This document shows, piece by piece, positions 55,417-63,746 of a stretch of 64,000 bases of DNA. Position 1 is the first letter of the stretch. The number at the start of each line of letters is the position of its first letter. The notes under the pieces are model-generated. The model searched no databases and was not told the DNA's origin. It worked only from the letters and a program-made list of their open reading frames with translations. Source of the DNA: Promicromonospora thailandica (lineage in GTDB: Bacteria > Actinomycetota > Actinomycetes > Actinomycetales > Cellulomonadaceae); the NCBI RefSeq assembly GCF_024171955.1, contig NZ_JAMTCS010000010.1:204992-268991 (forward strand). The letters are read 5' to 3'. The position numbers and the translations under genes were made by a program.

Positions 55417-55716
55417 ATGAGGCCGTACCAGGACCAACCCGACGAGACAGTCGACCAGGACAGCTTGCGTGCGCAGGCGGTCCGCAGGCTGCACCGGAAG
55501 CGCGGCTTTCAGGCCCACGCCCTGTCGTTCGTGCTCGTCAACCTCGTGAGCGTGAGCCTGTGGTGGTTCCTGACCCCGAGGATCTTCTTCTGGCCCCTGT
55601 ATCTCCTGCTCAGCTGGGGCATCGGCCTCGCGTTCCACGCCTGGGCCGTCTACCTGCCGTCCACGCCGGACGAGGAGCGAGTCCAGCGTGAGATCGACCG
55701 GATCCGACGCCGTTGA
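55417..55716 (+). CDS. 2TM domain small membrane protein
   Basis: About 99 residues. A charged N-terminus ends in AVRRLHRKRGFQAH, followed by two hydrophobic segments (ALSFVLVNLVSVSLWWFL and IFFWPLYLLLSWGIGLAFHA) and a charged helix. This is the pattern of the 2TM domain, often found beside oxidoreductases or histidine kinases. ATG 55417 has GGAG upstream; ATG 55393 is possible. The stop overlaps the TTG start of the FAD fusion (TTGA), so it may anchor or regulate that enzyme. Confidence 0.82.
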   Translation: MRPYQDQPDETVDQDSLRAQAVRRLHRKRGFQAHALSFVLVNLVSVSLWWFLTPRIFFWPLYLLLSWGIGLAFHAWAVYLPSTPDEERVQREIDRIRRR

Positions 55717-58364
55717 GCGGGACCGACCGGTTCGACGTGGTCGTGATCGGGTCCGGGATGGGCGGACTGGCCGCCGCCCGAGCACTCGCCCAGTTCGGCG
55801 GTCAGCGCGTGCTCGTCCTCGAGCAGCACTACACGCCCGGCGGGATGACGCACGAGTTCTCCCGGCAGGGAACGTACCGTTTCGGCACCGGCCTGCACTA
55901 CCTCAGTGCCGCATCGCAGCCGTTCCTGGACTTCATGACCGACGGGCGAGCCCAGTTCACCCGGCTTCCGGACGACTTCGACGTCCTCCACTTCCCGGGT
56001 CTCGACTTCGCCGTCCCGTCCTCGCGGGACCGGTTCCGGGACCGGCTCAAGGAGCAGTTTCCCGCCGAGTCGGCAGCGATCGACCGGTTCTTCCGATCGG
56101 TCCCCCGCGCCATGGGTGCCCTGACCGCGCGCAACACCCTTGCTTCGTTCCCCGCGCCTGTCGGTGCGCTGGGGCTGCCGGTCGTCGAGCGCCTCTTCCC
56201 GTCGGCCTACCGCACTCTGTGGCAGGAGGTCTCGCGCAGCTTCCGGGACCCCGGGCTACGGGCGGTCGTCGCGGCACGATGGGGCCTGTACGGGCCACCG
56301 CCCGAGGAGAGCGCCTTCGGCTACCACGCCTCGGTTCCCCTGACCTACTTCGCCGACGGCGCCACCCACCCGGTGGGTGGACCGGCCGAGATCAGCAGCC
56401 TCACGCTGGCGGCAGTCCGCCGGCGCGGGGTCGAGCTGCGCACCCGCCACCGGGTCCACCGGATCGTGGTGGAGGGCGGCCGGACCCGCGGCGTGGACGT
56501 GGAAGACGCCGCGACCGGCCACCGATACCGGATCGAGGCGTCGACCGTCGTCTCGGCGGCGGGCGCCCGGAACACCTACGCGCTGCTCCCGCCGGGGGCA
56601 GCCCCTGGCGCCGAGTCGGCGCTGTCGGACCTGCCCGACGGGCCGTCCACGCTCATGCTGTTCCTGGGCCTGGACCGCACCCCCGCGCAGTTCGGGCTTC
56701 AGGGTGAGAACCACTGGTTCATGCCGGACCTCGGCGGTGACGGCGGATTTCACCAGAAACCTGGCGACGGCACCCTCTACGTCTCGTTCGGGTCGCTGAA
56801 CAACCCTGCTGCCCGGTCGCACACCGTGGAGGTGCTGGAGCTGGTCGAGCCCAGCCTGTTCGCACGGTGGCGCGGAACCTCCGAGGACCACCGCCCGGCC
56901 GACTACGCGCAGCTCAAGTCGACGGTCACCAGGCGGCTGCTGGATCGGCTCGACCGCCAGTGGCCAGGCTTCGGCGCGACCGTGACGTTCTCCGAGCTGG
57001 CGACGCCACTGACGTTCGAGACCTACCAGAACAGCAGGCACGGCGTCTTCTACGGGCTGCCCACCACCCCCGGACGGCTTCGAACACGGCTGGCGGGCTG
57101 TCACACCCCGGTGCCGGGCCTGCTCCTGGCAGGTCAGGATGCCTGGGGCACCGGGGTCGTCGGTGCGCTGGCCGGTGGTCTCATGGCGGCGATGGCAGCC
57201 CTGCGGCCCAGCCAGACAGCCGCCATGTGGCGCACGGTGGGGTCCGGCGGCCGTCCGTCGTCGCGCGCCGCCCGTCGGTCGTCGCGTGCTGCGAGGGGCG
57301 CCGCCCCGGCCAGGCAGTGGCAGGGCTATCTGCGTGTCGGCCAGGTCACGCGGCTGACACCGACCGTGAACCGGATCCGCCTGGAACCGATCGACGGAGG
57401 ACGGCTGCCGTTCACCTTCACGGCGGGCCAGTACCTCACGCTCGACCTGCCGGTCGCGGTCGAACCGATCGAACGGTCCTACTCGGTCTGCAGCGGGCCG
57501 TCCGACACGCACTTCGTCGAGATCGCGGTCAAGCGCGAGGCTCAGGGCCTTGGCTCGGTGTTCCTGCACGACGACGTCAAGGAGGGACAAGCCCTCAGGC
57601 TCCACGGGCCGTACGGTCAGTTCACCTACGACCCCCGGCGCGACGCGGGCACCGGGACGCTGCTGCTCGTGGCAGGCGGCGTCGGCATCACGCCGCTGAT
57701 GAGCGTGCTGGAGGCGGCCGCGGACGTCGCGCACGCCGGACAGGTCGTGCTGCTCGCCGGGTACCGGACCGAGGAGGAGATCCTGTTCCGCCCGGAGCTG
57801 GAGGCGCTCCGCGCACGTCTGCCTCACCTGGAGGTGAACACGTTCGTCTCTCGACCGGGACCAGGCTGGCAGGGACCCACGGGGCGGATCGGCCGCAGTG
57901 TGCTCGCGCCCTACGCGAGCGACGTCTCGCGTGTGCACCTGTGCGGGCCAGGGCCGATGATGCAGGACGTGATCGGCCACCTCACCGCCGCGGGTGTGCC
58001 CCGCTCGGCGATCCACGTCGAGGCCTTCACCTCGAGCCGGAGCCGGACCACCCGCCGCGAGCGTGCGCACGACATCGCTCTGGCGGCCGAACAGGCAGGC
58101 GTCACCTCCTTCGCCGTCGACGCCAGGGCGGCGGGCCGCCAGTTCACCTGTGTGCCCGGGCAGTCGGTCCTGGACGGCGCCAACGCGGCTCAGGTCCCGC
58201 TGCCCCAGTCGTGCGACGAGGGCATCTGCGGCACGTGTCGCGTCCGCGTGCTCTCGGGGTCCAGCGAGACCGACACCAGGGGCATGTTCTCGGCCGAGGA
58301 GATCGAGGCCGGCTGGCGCCTCGCCTGCCAGACCCTGCCCACCAGCGACCTGACGATCGCCTGA
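55713..58364 (+). CDS. Three-module fusion: CrtI/RetSat-like FAD oxidoreductase, FNR and 2Fe-2S ferredoxin
   Basis: An 883-residue enzyme. Residues 1-505 are a phytoene-desaturase/retinol-saturase-like flavoprotein with the dinucleotide motif GSGMGG (13-18), LEQHYTPGGMTHEF, and the C-terminal FAD segment LLAGQDAWGTGVVGALAGG. After an Arg/Ser/Ala linker (about 506-533) comes a ferredoxin-NADP reductase module with RSYSVCS (FAD), GGVGITPLMS and CGPGPMM (NAD(P)H). The ferredoxin end has Cys 834, 839, 842 and 872. It could pass NAD(P)H electrons to the first flavin without partners. TTG start 55713. Substrate unknown. Confidence 0.9.
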   Translation: MSGTDRFDVVVIGSGMGGLAAARALAQFGGQRVLVLEQHYTPGGMTHEFSRQGTYRFGTGLHYLSAASQPFLDFMTDGRAQFTRLPDDFDVLHFPGLDFAVPSSRDRFRDRLKEQFPAESAAIDRFFRSVPRAMGALTARNTLASFPAPVGALGLPVVERLFPSAYRTLWQEVSRSFRDPGLRAVVAARWGLYGPPPEESAFGYHASVPLTYFADGATHPVGGPAEISSLTLAAVRRRGVELRTRHRVHRIVVEGGRTRGVDVEDAATGHRYRIEASTVVSAAGARNTYALLPPGAAPGAESALSDLPDGPSTLMLFLGLDRTPAQFGLQGENHWFMPDLGGDGGFHQKPGDGTLYVSFGSLNNPAARSHTVEVLELVEPSLFARWRGTSEDHRPADYAQLKSTVTRRLLDRLDRQWPGFGATVTFSELATPLTFETYQNSRHGVFYGLPTTPGRLRTRLAGCHTPVPGLLLAGQDAWGTGVVGALAGGLMAAMAALRPSQTAAMWRTVGSGGRPSSRAARRSSRAARGAAPARQWQGYLRVGQVTRLTPTVNRIRLEPIDGGRLPFTFTAGQYLTLDLPVAVEPIERSYSVCSGPSDTHFVEIAVKREAQGLGSVFLHDDVKEGQALRLHGPYGQFTYDPRRDAGTGTLLLVAGGVGITPLMSVLEAAADVAHAGQVVLLAGYRTEEEILFRPELEALRARLPHLEVNTFVSRPGPGWQGPTGRIGRSVLAPYASDVSRVHLCGPGPMMQDVIGHLTAAGVPRSAIHVEAFTSSRSRTTRRERAHDIALAAEQAGVTSFAVDARAAGRQFTCVPGQSVLDGANAAQVPLPQSCDEGICGTCRVRVLSGSSETDTRGMFSAEEIEAGWRLACQTLPTSDLTIA

Positions 58365-58396
58365 CGAGCGGTCTCGAGGTATGCCCCGAGACGCAC

Positions 58397-58449
58397 GACG
58401 AGGCTCGGGTCGGGCGGCACTCCCGGTGCCGCCCGACCCGAGCCTCGTC
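58397..58449. terminator. Strong bidirectional terminator hairpin
   Basis: Perfect 24-nt arms (58397-58420, 58426-58449; outer GACGAGGCTC / GAGCCTCGTC) around TCCCG, between the convergent FAD fusion and hydrolase genes. Confidence 0.88.
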
Positions 58450-58464
58450 TCGTCCTCGGTGAGG

Positions 58465-59292
58465 TCAGCGGGCGGTCTCGCGGGCTGCCCGGTCGATGAG
58501 CGAGACGGTCGTGTCGGGACGGGAGACGAAGACCATGTGGGATGCGCCCCGTACCGTCTGCACCGTCGATCCGGCCCGCTCTGCCATGAACTCCTGCGCC
58601 GCCGGCGGGATGATCTTGTCGGCACCGCTGATCAGGTAGTAGCTCGGGATCGAGTGCCATGCCTGGGTGCCCGCCGCCGGCTCTCCGAGCGCGGCGTTGG
58701 TGGCCGGACGCTGCGAGATCGCGTAGAGCGCGGCGTCCTTGGCCGGCAGATCGGCCGCGAACCGCTCGTGGAACACGGCGGGGTTGATATACAGGTCGAC
58801 CAGTCCGTCGGACAGGGGGACGGGCTTCAACGACTCCCCGACGGTGCTGCCGGGGAACTTACCGACCAGCTGCTCGACGCTCTCGCCCTCATCCGGGACG
58901 AACGCAGCCACGTAGACCAGTGCCTTGACGTTCTCGTTCCCGGTGGCCGCCGACGAGATCACGGCGCCGCCGTAGGAGTGGCCGACAAGCACGACCGGAC
59001 CCTCGATGCTCGCAAGGAGCGCCTTGACCTGCGCGGCATCGGACGAGACTCCGCGCAGCGGGTTGGGCGCGGCGACCACGGGATAGCCGCCGGCCAGCAG
59101 CCGGCGGCTGACGGCCTCGAAGCCGCTGCTGTCGGCGAACGCCCCGTGCACGAGCACGACTGTCGGCTTCTTCGCGGGATGGCCGTGGTGGCCGCCGGGA
59201 TGGGCCGCTGCTGTCACGGCGAACAGGCTCATGCTCGCCGCGACGACCACCGCCGAACCGACGGCAAATGCCTTCAGGGACTTTCGGAACAC
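58465..59292 (-). CDS. Secreted alpha/beta-hydrolase
   Basis: A 275-residue hydrolase with a Sec-type signal peptide (about 1-30; KAFAVGSAVVVAASMSLFAV, cleaved near AAA). The enzyme part has VLVHGAFADSSGF, the nucleophile elbow VGHSYGGA and the His in GASHMVF, like salicylate esterase/methylesterase-type proteins (MES-like). The start is GTG 59292 with GAGGAG upstream. It is divergent from the MFS gene at 59455. Substrate unknown; an ester released or imported by the neighbouring system is possible. Confidence 0.88.
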   Translation of the reverse strand: MFRKSLKAFAVGSAVVVAASMSLFAVTAAAHPGGHHGHPAKKPTVVLVHGAFADSSGFEAVSRRLLAGGYPVVAAPNPLRGVSSDAAQVKALLASIEGPVVLVGHSYGGAVISSAATGNENVKALVYVAAFVPDEGESVEQLVGKFPGSTVGESLKPVPLSDGLVDLYINPAVFHERFAADLPAKDAALYAISQRPATNAALGEPAAGTQAWHSIPSYYLISGADKIIPPAAQEFMAERAGSTVQTVRGASHMVFVSRPDTTVSLIDRAARETAR

Positions 59293-59354
59293 GATCGGAC
59301 TCCTCTTGCTAGTGCTGGACCTGCTCTGTCAGGCCACGGTGCCGGTCCGTACTT

Positions 59355-59364
59355 GAGTGGCACT
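59355..59364 (+). promoter_or_regulatory. GAGTGGCACT motif before the MFS gene
   Basis: The 10-mer GAGTGGCACT, within TTGAGTGGCACTGGAAC, is identical to the core at 51904-51913 (opposite orientation) before the SARP gene. It lies 91 bp upstream of the MFS start and 63 bp upstream of the hydrolase start. Possible shared regulator site. Confidence 0.4.
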
Positions 59365-59454
59365 GGAACAGCCCGCGGCCACCGATCCAGTGGTTGTCCA
59401 GCGCGCTCGGCGAGCATCACAGCGAGAGATCGTCACCACCAAAGGAAAGAGCCC

Positions 59455-60693
59455 ATGCACCAGCAGGCCTTCGAGAAGCAGTGCACAGCCGAGGAGAAGC
59501 GGCACGACCAGGCCACAACCTCCATCCGCAACCCGCGACTGGCCCTGTTCGCCCTGGCGCTGGGCACCTTCGCGATCGGCACCGGAGAGTTCGGCAGCAA
59601 CGGCATCATCCAGCTCTTCGCCGCCGATCTCGACGTGACCATCCCCGTCGCCACCTACGCCATCACCGCCTACGCCTTCGGAGTCATGCTCGGCTCCCCC
59701 GCGATCACCCTGCTCGCCGCACGCGTCAACCGCCGCACCCTGCTGCTCGGCCTGGTCGCGCTGTTCCTGATCGGCAACGGCCTGTCCGCGGTCGCCCCGA
59801 ACCTCGCCCTGCTGGTCGTGTTCCGGTTCATCGCCGGCAGCGTCCAGGGTGCGTTCTTCGGCGCAGGTGCCGTCGTCGCCGCCTACGTCTACGGTCCTGG
59901 CCGCGGCGGCAAAGCCTTCGCCACTGTGATGGGGGGACTCACCGTCGCCACCATCTTCGGCTCACCGCTCGGCACCTTCATCGGGCAGAACGCCGGCTGG
60001 CGCGCCATGTACTGGGCCGTGGTCATCATCGGCCTGCTCGCCGGCGCAGCCCTGGTGACCTGGCTACCACGCACCGCAGACCTACGCGGCGGTTCCGTGC
60101 GCAACGAGCTCGGCGCGCTGCGCCGCCTCAACGTCTGGCTCATGGTCGCCGTCGCGTCGCTCGGCATCTCCAGCATCTTCGCCGTCTACACCTTCATCGG
60201 CCCCTTCATCACCGACGCGGCACGACAGGACGCGTCCGTCATCCCGATCGCCCTGGGCGTGTTCGGCGTCGGTATGGCTGTCGGCAACACCTGGGGCGGG
60301 CGGATCGCCGATCGCTACACGCATCGTGGGCTGATCTACGGTTACGCGGGCGTGCTGGTCTTCCTGATCCTGATCGGTCTCGCGGGTGACAACCTCACCG
60401 TCCTGCTGTTCAGCTTCTTCGGCACGGGCGCCACCATGATGTTCGCCATCCCCACCATCCAGGTCCGGCTCACCGGCTTCGCCCCCGACGCGCCGACCCT
60501 CATGGGCGCCCTCAACCTCGCCGCGCTCAACCTCGCCAACTCCCTCGGCGCGATCGGCGGCGCGATCACCCTGGACGCCGGCTGGGGAACCCTGTCGACC
60601 GTCTGGGCCGGCGCCGTCCTGACGACCGCGGGCCTCCTTCTCTACGTCACCACTGTCGGCCGGGACAGGCCGCTGCTGCCCGCGCGCGCGTGA
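59455..60693 (+). CDS. MFS transporter (DHA1/AraJ-like)
   Basis: A 412-residue transporter with 12 hydrophobic segments. TM1 carries the drug:H+ antiporter-1 pattern FAIGTGEFGSNGIIQLFA. Motif A-like GSPAITLLAARVNRRTLLLG and the motif C-like segment GGLTVATIFGSPLGTFIG are present. The polar N-terminus is about 25 residues. ATG 59455 has AAAGGA upstream. It ends 30 bp before the molybdoenzyme gene, so the two probably form an operon. Export of a toxic or signalling compound is the usual role. Confidence 0.9.
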   Translation: MHQQAFEKQCTAEEKRHDQATTSIRNPRLALFALALGTFAIGTGEFGSNGIIQLFAADLDVTIPVATYAITAYAFGVMLGSPAITLLAARVNRRTLLLGLVALFLIGNGLSAVAPNLALLVVFRFIAGSVQGAFFGAGAVVAAYVYGPGRGGKAFATVMGGLTVATIFGSPLGTFIGQNAGWRAMYWAVVIIGLLAGAALVTWLPRTADLRGGSVRNELGALRRLNVWLMVAVASLGISSIFAVYTFIGPFITDAARQDASVIPIALGVFGVGMAVGNTWGGRIADRYTHRGLIYGYAGVLVFLILIGLAGDNLTVLLFSFFGTGATMMFAIPTIQVRLTGFAPDAPTLMGALNLAALNLANSLGAIGGAITLDAGWGTLSTVWAGAVLTTAGLLLYVTTVGRDRPLLPARA

Positions 60694-60723
60694 CCTACGG
60701 ACAACTTCACGCAAGGAGCACAG

Positions 60724-63060
60724 ATGACCGGTTCGGACACACCCGAGGCGGCAGGAGCGTCATGGTCGCAGTCGGACTACGAGCACCCGGCAGCAGGGTG
60801 GGGAGCGGCGCGCTCGGTCGCGAGCTTCCTCGCCACGGAGCGTGTGCTGGTCCCCGGCGGAGCGGCCATGCTCCGGATGAACCACGAGGACGGCGGCTTC
60901 GACTGCCCGGGGTGCGCGTGGCCCGACGACCTGAAGGGGCTGAAGCTCGACCTCTGCGAGAACGGCGTCAAGCACGTCGCCTGGGAGATGACGGCGCGCC
61001 GTGTCGACAGGCACTTCTTCGCCCGGCACAGCGTCTCGGAGCTGCAGACCTGGCGTGACGCCGACCTGGAGGCGCAGGGACGCCTGACCGAACCCATGGT
61101 GTACGACCCTGCCACCGACCGGTACGTGCCCATCACCTGGGCGGCCGCGTTCGCGATGATCGGCCAGGAGCTCCGGGCACTGGACAGCCCCGACCAGGCC
61201 GCGTTCTACACCTCCGGCCGGCTCAGCAACGAGGCGACGTTCCTGTACCAGCTGATGGCCAGGGAGTACGGCACGAACAACCTGCCCGACTGCTCCAACA
61301 TGTGTCACGAGGCGTCTGGGCGCGCACTCCAGGCAGCCTTGGGAACGGGCAAGGGCACGGCCGACCTCGAGGACTGGGAGAGCGCCGACGCACTGTTCAT
61401 CTTTGGCGTCAACGCCGCCTCGAACGCACCCAGGATGCTGACCGCCCTCACCAAGGCCTATGCCCGGGGCGCCCAGGTCGTCCACGTCAACCCTCTCGTC
61501 GAGGCGGCCGCACGACGGGCGATCATCCCGCACGAGGTCGCCGACATGGCCCTGAACCGGGCCACCCGGACCAGCACCCTCAACCTCCAGGTGCGCCCGG
61601 GTGGAGACCTCGCGCTGCTGCGTGGCATCGCGAAGGCACTCCTCGAAGAGCACCGCACCGATGCCCAGGCCATCGACGAGACGTTCCTCGAGCGGTACAC
61701 CAGCGGACTGGACGACTACCGCGCACTGGTCGAAGCCACCAGCTGGGACGACCTCGTCACCCAGTCCGGCCTCAGCCGAACCGAGCTGCACCAGGCCGCG
61801 GAGATCTACCGGGCGTCCGAGCGCACCCTGATGAGCTGGTGCCTCGGCGTCACCCAGCACGAGCACGGGGTGGACACCGTCCGAGAGATCGTCAACGTCC
61901 TGCTCCTACGAGGCAACCTGGGCCGCGAGGGAACCGGGCCGTCACCCGTCCGCGGGCACAGCAACGTCCAGGGCAACCGGACCTGCGGCATCGACCACCG
62001 CCCGTCTCAGGAGTTCCTGGACCGTCTCGCCGCCGTCTGCCGGATCGATCCTCCTCGCAAGCACGGCCTGGACACGGTGGCCACCATCCGGGCGATGCAC
62101 CGCGGCGCGGTCAAGGTCTTCGTCGGCATGGGTGGCAACTTCGTCCGTGCCGCGCCGGACACGCCTTACACGGCGGTCGGCCTCAGCCGGTGCGAGCTGA
62201 CCGTCCACGTCAGCACCAAGCTCAACCGGAGCCACCTCGACCACGGCCGCAAGGCGCTCATCCTGCCCTGCCTGGGCCGCACCGAGCGGGACCCCCAGCG
62301 GAGCGGCCTGCAGTCCGTCTCCGTCGAGGACTCGATGAGCATGGTGCACCTGTCCCGGGGCAACCGGAAGCCGCCCTCGCCCCACCTGCTGTCCGAGCCC
62401 GCGATCATCGCCGGGATCGCCAGGGCCACGCTCCCCGGCAGCGCGACCCCCTGGGAGTGGTACGTCGAGGACTACGACCGGATCCGCGACGTGATGGCCC
62501 AGGCCCTTGCCGGCTTCGACGACTTCAACAGACGCGTCCGCCTTCCGCGAGGTTTTCGAATCGAGCAGCCCGCACGTGAGCTGGTTTTCCACACGCTCAC
62601 TGGGCGCGCCGAATTCGCCTCGGTCCCGCTGCCAGACGTCATCCCGGAATCCGGCGACGTGCTCGTGCTGCAGACCATGCGCTCGCACGACCAGTGGAAC
62701 ACCACGATCTACTCCGACAACGACCGCTACCGCGGCGTCAAGAACCTGCGGACCCTGATCCTGATGAACAAGGACGACATGGCGTTCCGCGGGATCGACC
62801 AGGGATCGCTGGTGGACATTACTGCCACCGCCAAGGACGGCAGCGTCCGTGAGCTGCGCGGTTACCGGGCTCTGGCCTACGACCTGCCGAGGGGAAGTGC
62901 AGCCGGCTACATGCCGGAGATGAACGTCCTGATCGGCATCAGCGACTACAGCATCCAGAGCGACCAGCCCCTAATGAAGAACCTGAGAGTTCGTGTCGCC
63001 CTTTCGCGGAACATCTCGTCCGGACCTCCTCCTCGACGGGGAAACAGTCCGGTCAAGTGA
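60724..63060 (+). CDS. Molybdopterin oxidoreductase (FdhF/YdeP family)
   Basis: A 778-residue enzyme of the YdeP/FdhF-like branch of the DMSO-reductase family. The N-terminal region has GGFDCPGCAWPD (Cys 61, 64) and LCENG (Cys 78), a reduced cluster-binding pattern. Pterin-binding parts are YTSGRLSNEATFLYQLMARE, NMCHEASG, GVTQHEHGVD, LLLRGNLGREGTGPSPVRGH and the C-terminal MRSHDQWNTTIYSDNDRYRG. ATG 60724 has AAGGAG upstream. E. coli YdeP is linked to acid resistance; the reaction here is unknown. No FdhD or cofactor genes are in the window. Confidence 0.92.
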   Translation: MTGSDTPEAAGASWSQSDYEHPAAGWGAARSVASFLATERVLVPGGAAMLRMNHEDGGFDCPGCAWPDDLKGLKLDLCENGVKHVAWEMTARRVDRHFFARHSVSELQTWRDADLEAQGRLTEPMVYDPATDRYVPITWAAAFAMIGQELRALDSPDQAAFYTSGRLSNEATFLYQLMAREYGTNNLPDCSNMCHEASGRALQAALGTGKGTADLEDWESADALFIFGVNAASNAPRMLTALTKAYARGAQVVHVNPLVEAAARRAIIPHEVADMALNRATRTSTLNLQVRPGGDLALLRGIAKALLEEHRTDAQAIDETFLERYTSGLDDYRALVEATSWDDLVTQSGLSRTELHQAAEIYRASERTLMSWCLGVTQHEHGVDTVREIVNVLLLRGNLGREGTGPSPVRGHSNVQGNRTCGIDHRPSQEFLDRLAAVCRIDPPRKHGLDTVATIRAMHRGAVKVFVGMGGNFVRAAPDTPYTAVGLSRCELTVHVSTKLNRSHLDHGRKALILPCLGRTERDPQRSGLQSVSVEDSMSMVHLSRGNRKPPSPHLLSEPAIIAGIARATLPGSATPWEWYVEDYDRIRDVMAQALAGFDDFNRRVRLPRGFRIEQPARELVFHTLTGRAEFASVPLPDVIPESGDVLVLQTMRSHDQWNTTIYSDNDRYRGVKNLRTLILMNKDDMAFRGIDQGSLVDITATAKDGSVRELRGYRALAYDLPRGSAAGYMPEMNVLIGISDYSIQSDQPLMKNLRVRVALSRNISSGPPPRRGNSPVK

Positions 63061-63103
63061 GCATCCACTGCGCATCAAGAGTCATTTCTTAGGTTGATGG
63101 CGC

Positions 63104-63120
63104 GGGCGCACCACGCGCCC
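63104..63120. other. Short hairpin between molybdoenzyme and VOC genes
   Basis: GGGCGC-ACCAC-GCGCCC forms a 6-bp stem, 43 bp after the molybdoenzyme stop and 28 bp before the VOC start. It may be a weak terminator or an operator. Confidence 0.4.
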
Positions 63121-63148
63121 AACCCAAGAGCTGTGAGAGGAGCCTGAG

Positions 63149-63583
63149 ATGAGCGAGCCGACCACGCCGGGCCTTGTCGGACTGCACCACTTCGCGTTCA
63201 CGGTCAGAGATCTGGACGCGAGCATCGCGTGGTATCAGAAGGTGTTCCAGACCACGCCGGTCGAAGGCACGTTCCCGCACTACGGTCGAGAGCGGACCGG
63301 GTACGCGCTGCTGATGATCGAGCCGCACACCGGCATCACCATCGGGCTGCACCACAACGAGGGCAACCAGGGCGAGGAGTTCGACGAGAAGCGAACCGGC
63401 CTGGACCACATCGGGTTGCAGGTGGAGGGCCGCGATGATCTCCAGGCATGGGCGGACTGGCTCGACACCCTCGGCGTTGCACACTCCGGGATCCAGCGGG
63501 TGACCGACCCGTCTACGTATTCGACGGTCGTCTTCCGGGACCTGGACAACATCCAGCTCGAGTTCATGGCACCTGACGTCTGA
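63149..63583 (+). CDS. VOC family protein
   Basis: A 144-residue single-module VOC protein (LHHFAFTVRDLDASIAWYQK; TGLDHIGLQVEGRDDLQAWA; VVFRDLDNIQLEFMA). His near residue 12, His in LDHIGL and Glu in LEFMA are the likely metal ligands, as in glyoxalase-type enzymes. ATG 63149 has GAGGAG upstream. It follows the molybdoenzyme at 88 bp on the same strand and may be part of the same detoxification unit. Confidence 0.88.
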   Translation: MSEPTTPGLVGLHHFAFTVRDLDASIAWYQKVFQTTPVEGTFPHYGRERTGYALLMIEPHTGITIGLHHNEGNQGEEFDEKRTGLDHIGLQVEGRDDLQAWADWLDTLGVAHSGIQRVTDPSTYSTVVFRDLDNIQLEFMAPDV

Positions 63584-63671
63584 CCTCACGTCGCACGCTT
63601 GCCGGCGGATGCCTGGGACTGCTGCACGGATAGATGACGGGGTGACCTAACTTGTAATGAGCGATCAGAAG

Positions 63672-63706
63672 TCGGGAGAGGAAACCCAGCGGTTCCCTCC
63701 CCCGAC
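63672..63706. terminator. Imperfect terminator-like hairpin
   Basis: TCGGGAG-A-GGAAACC pairs with GGTTCC-CTCCC-CCGA, giving an imperfect stem 90 bp after the VOC stop. Likely terminator for the right-hand cluster. Confidence 0.45.
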
Positions 63707-63746
63707 CATCGGTGATGGCCCGCCCTAGGGCGTGTTTCGGAAGTGG

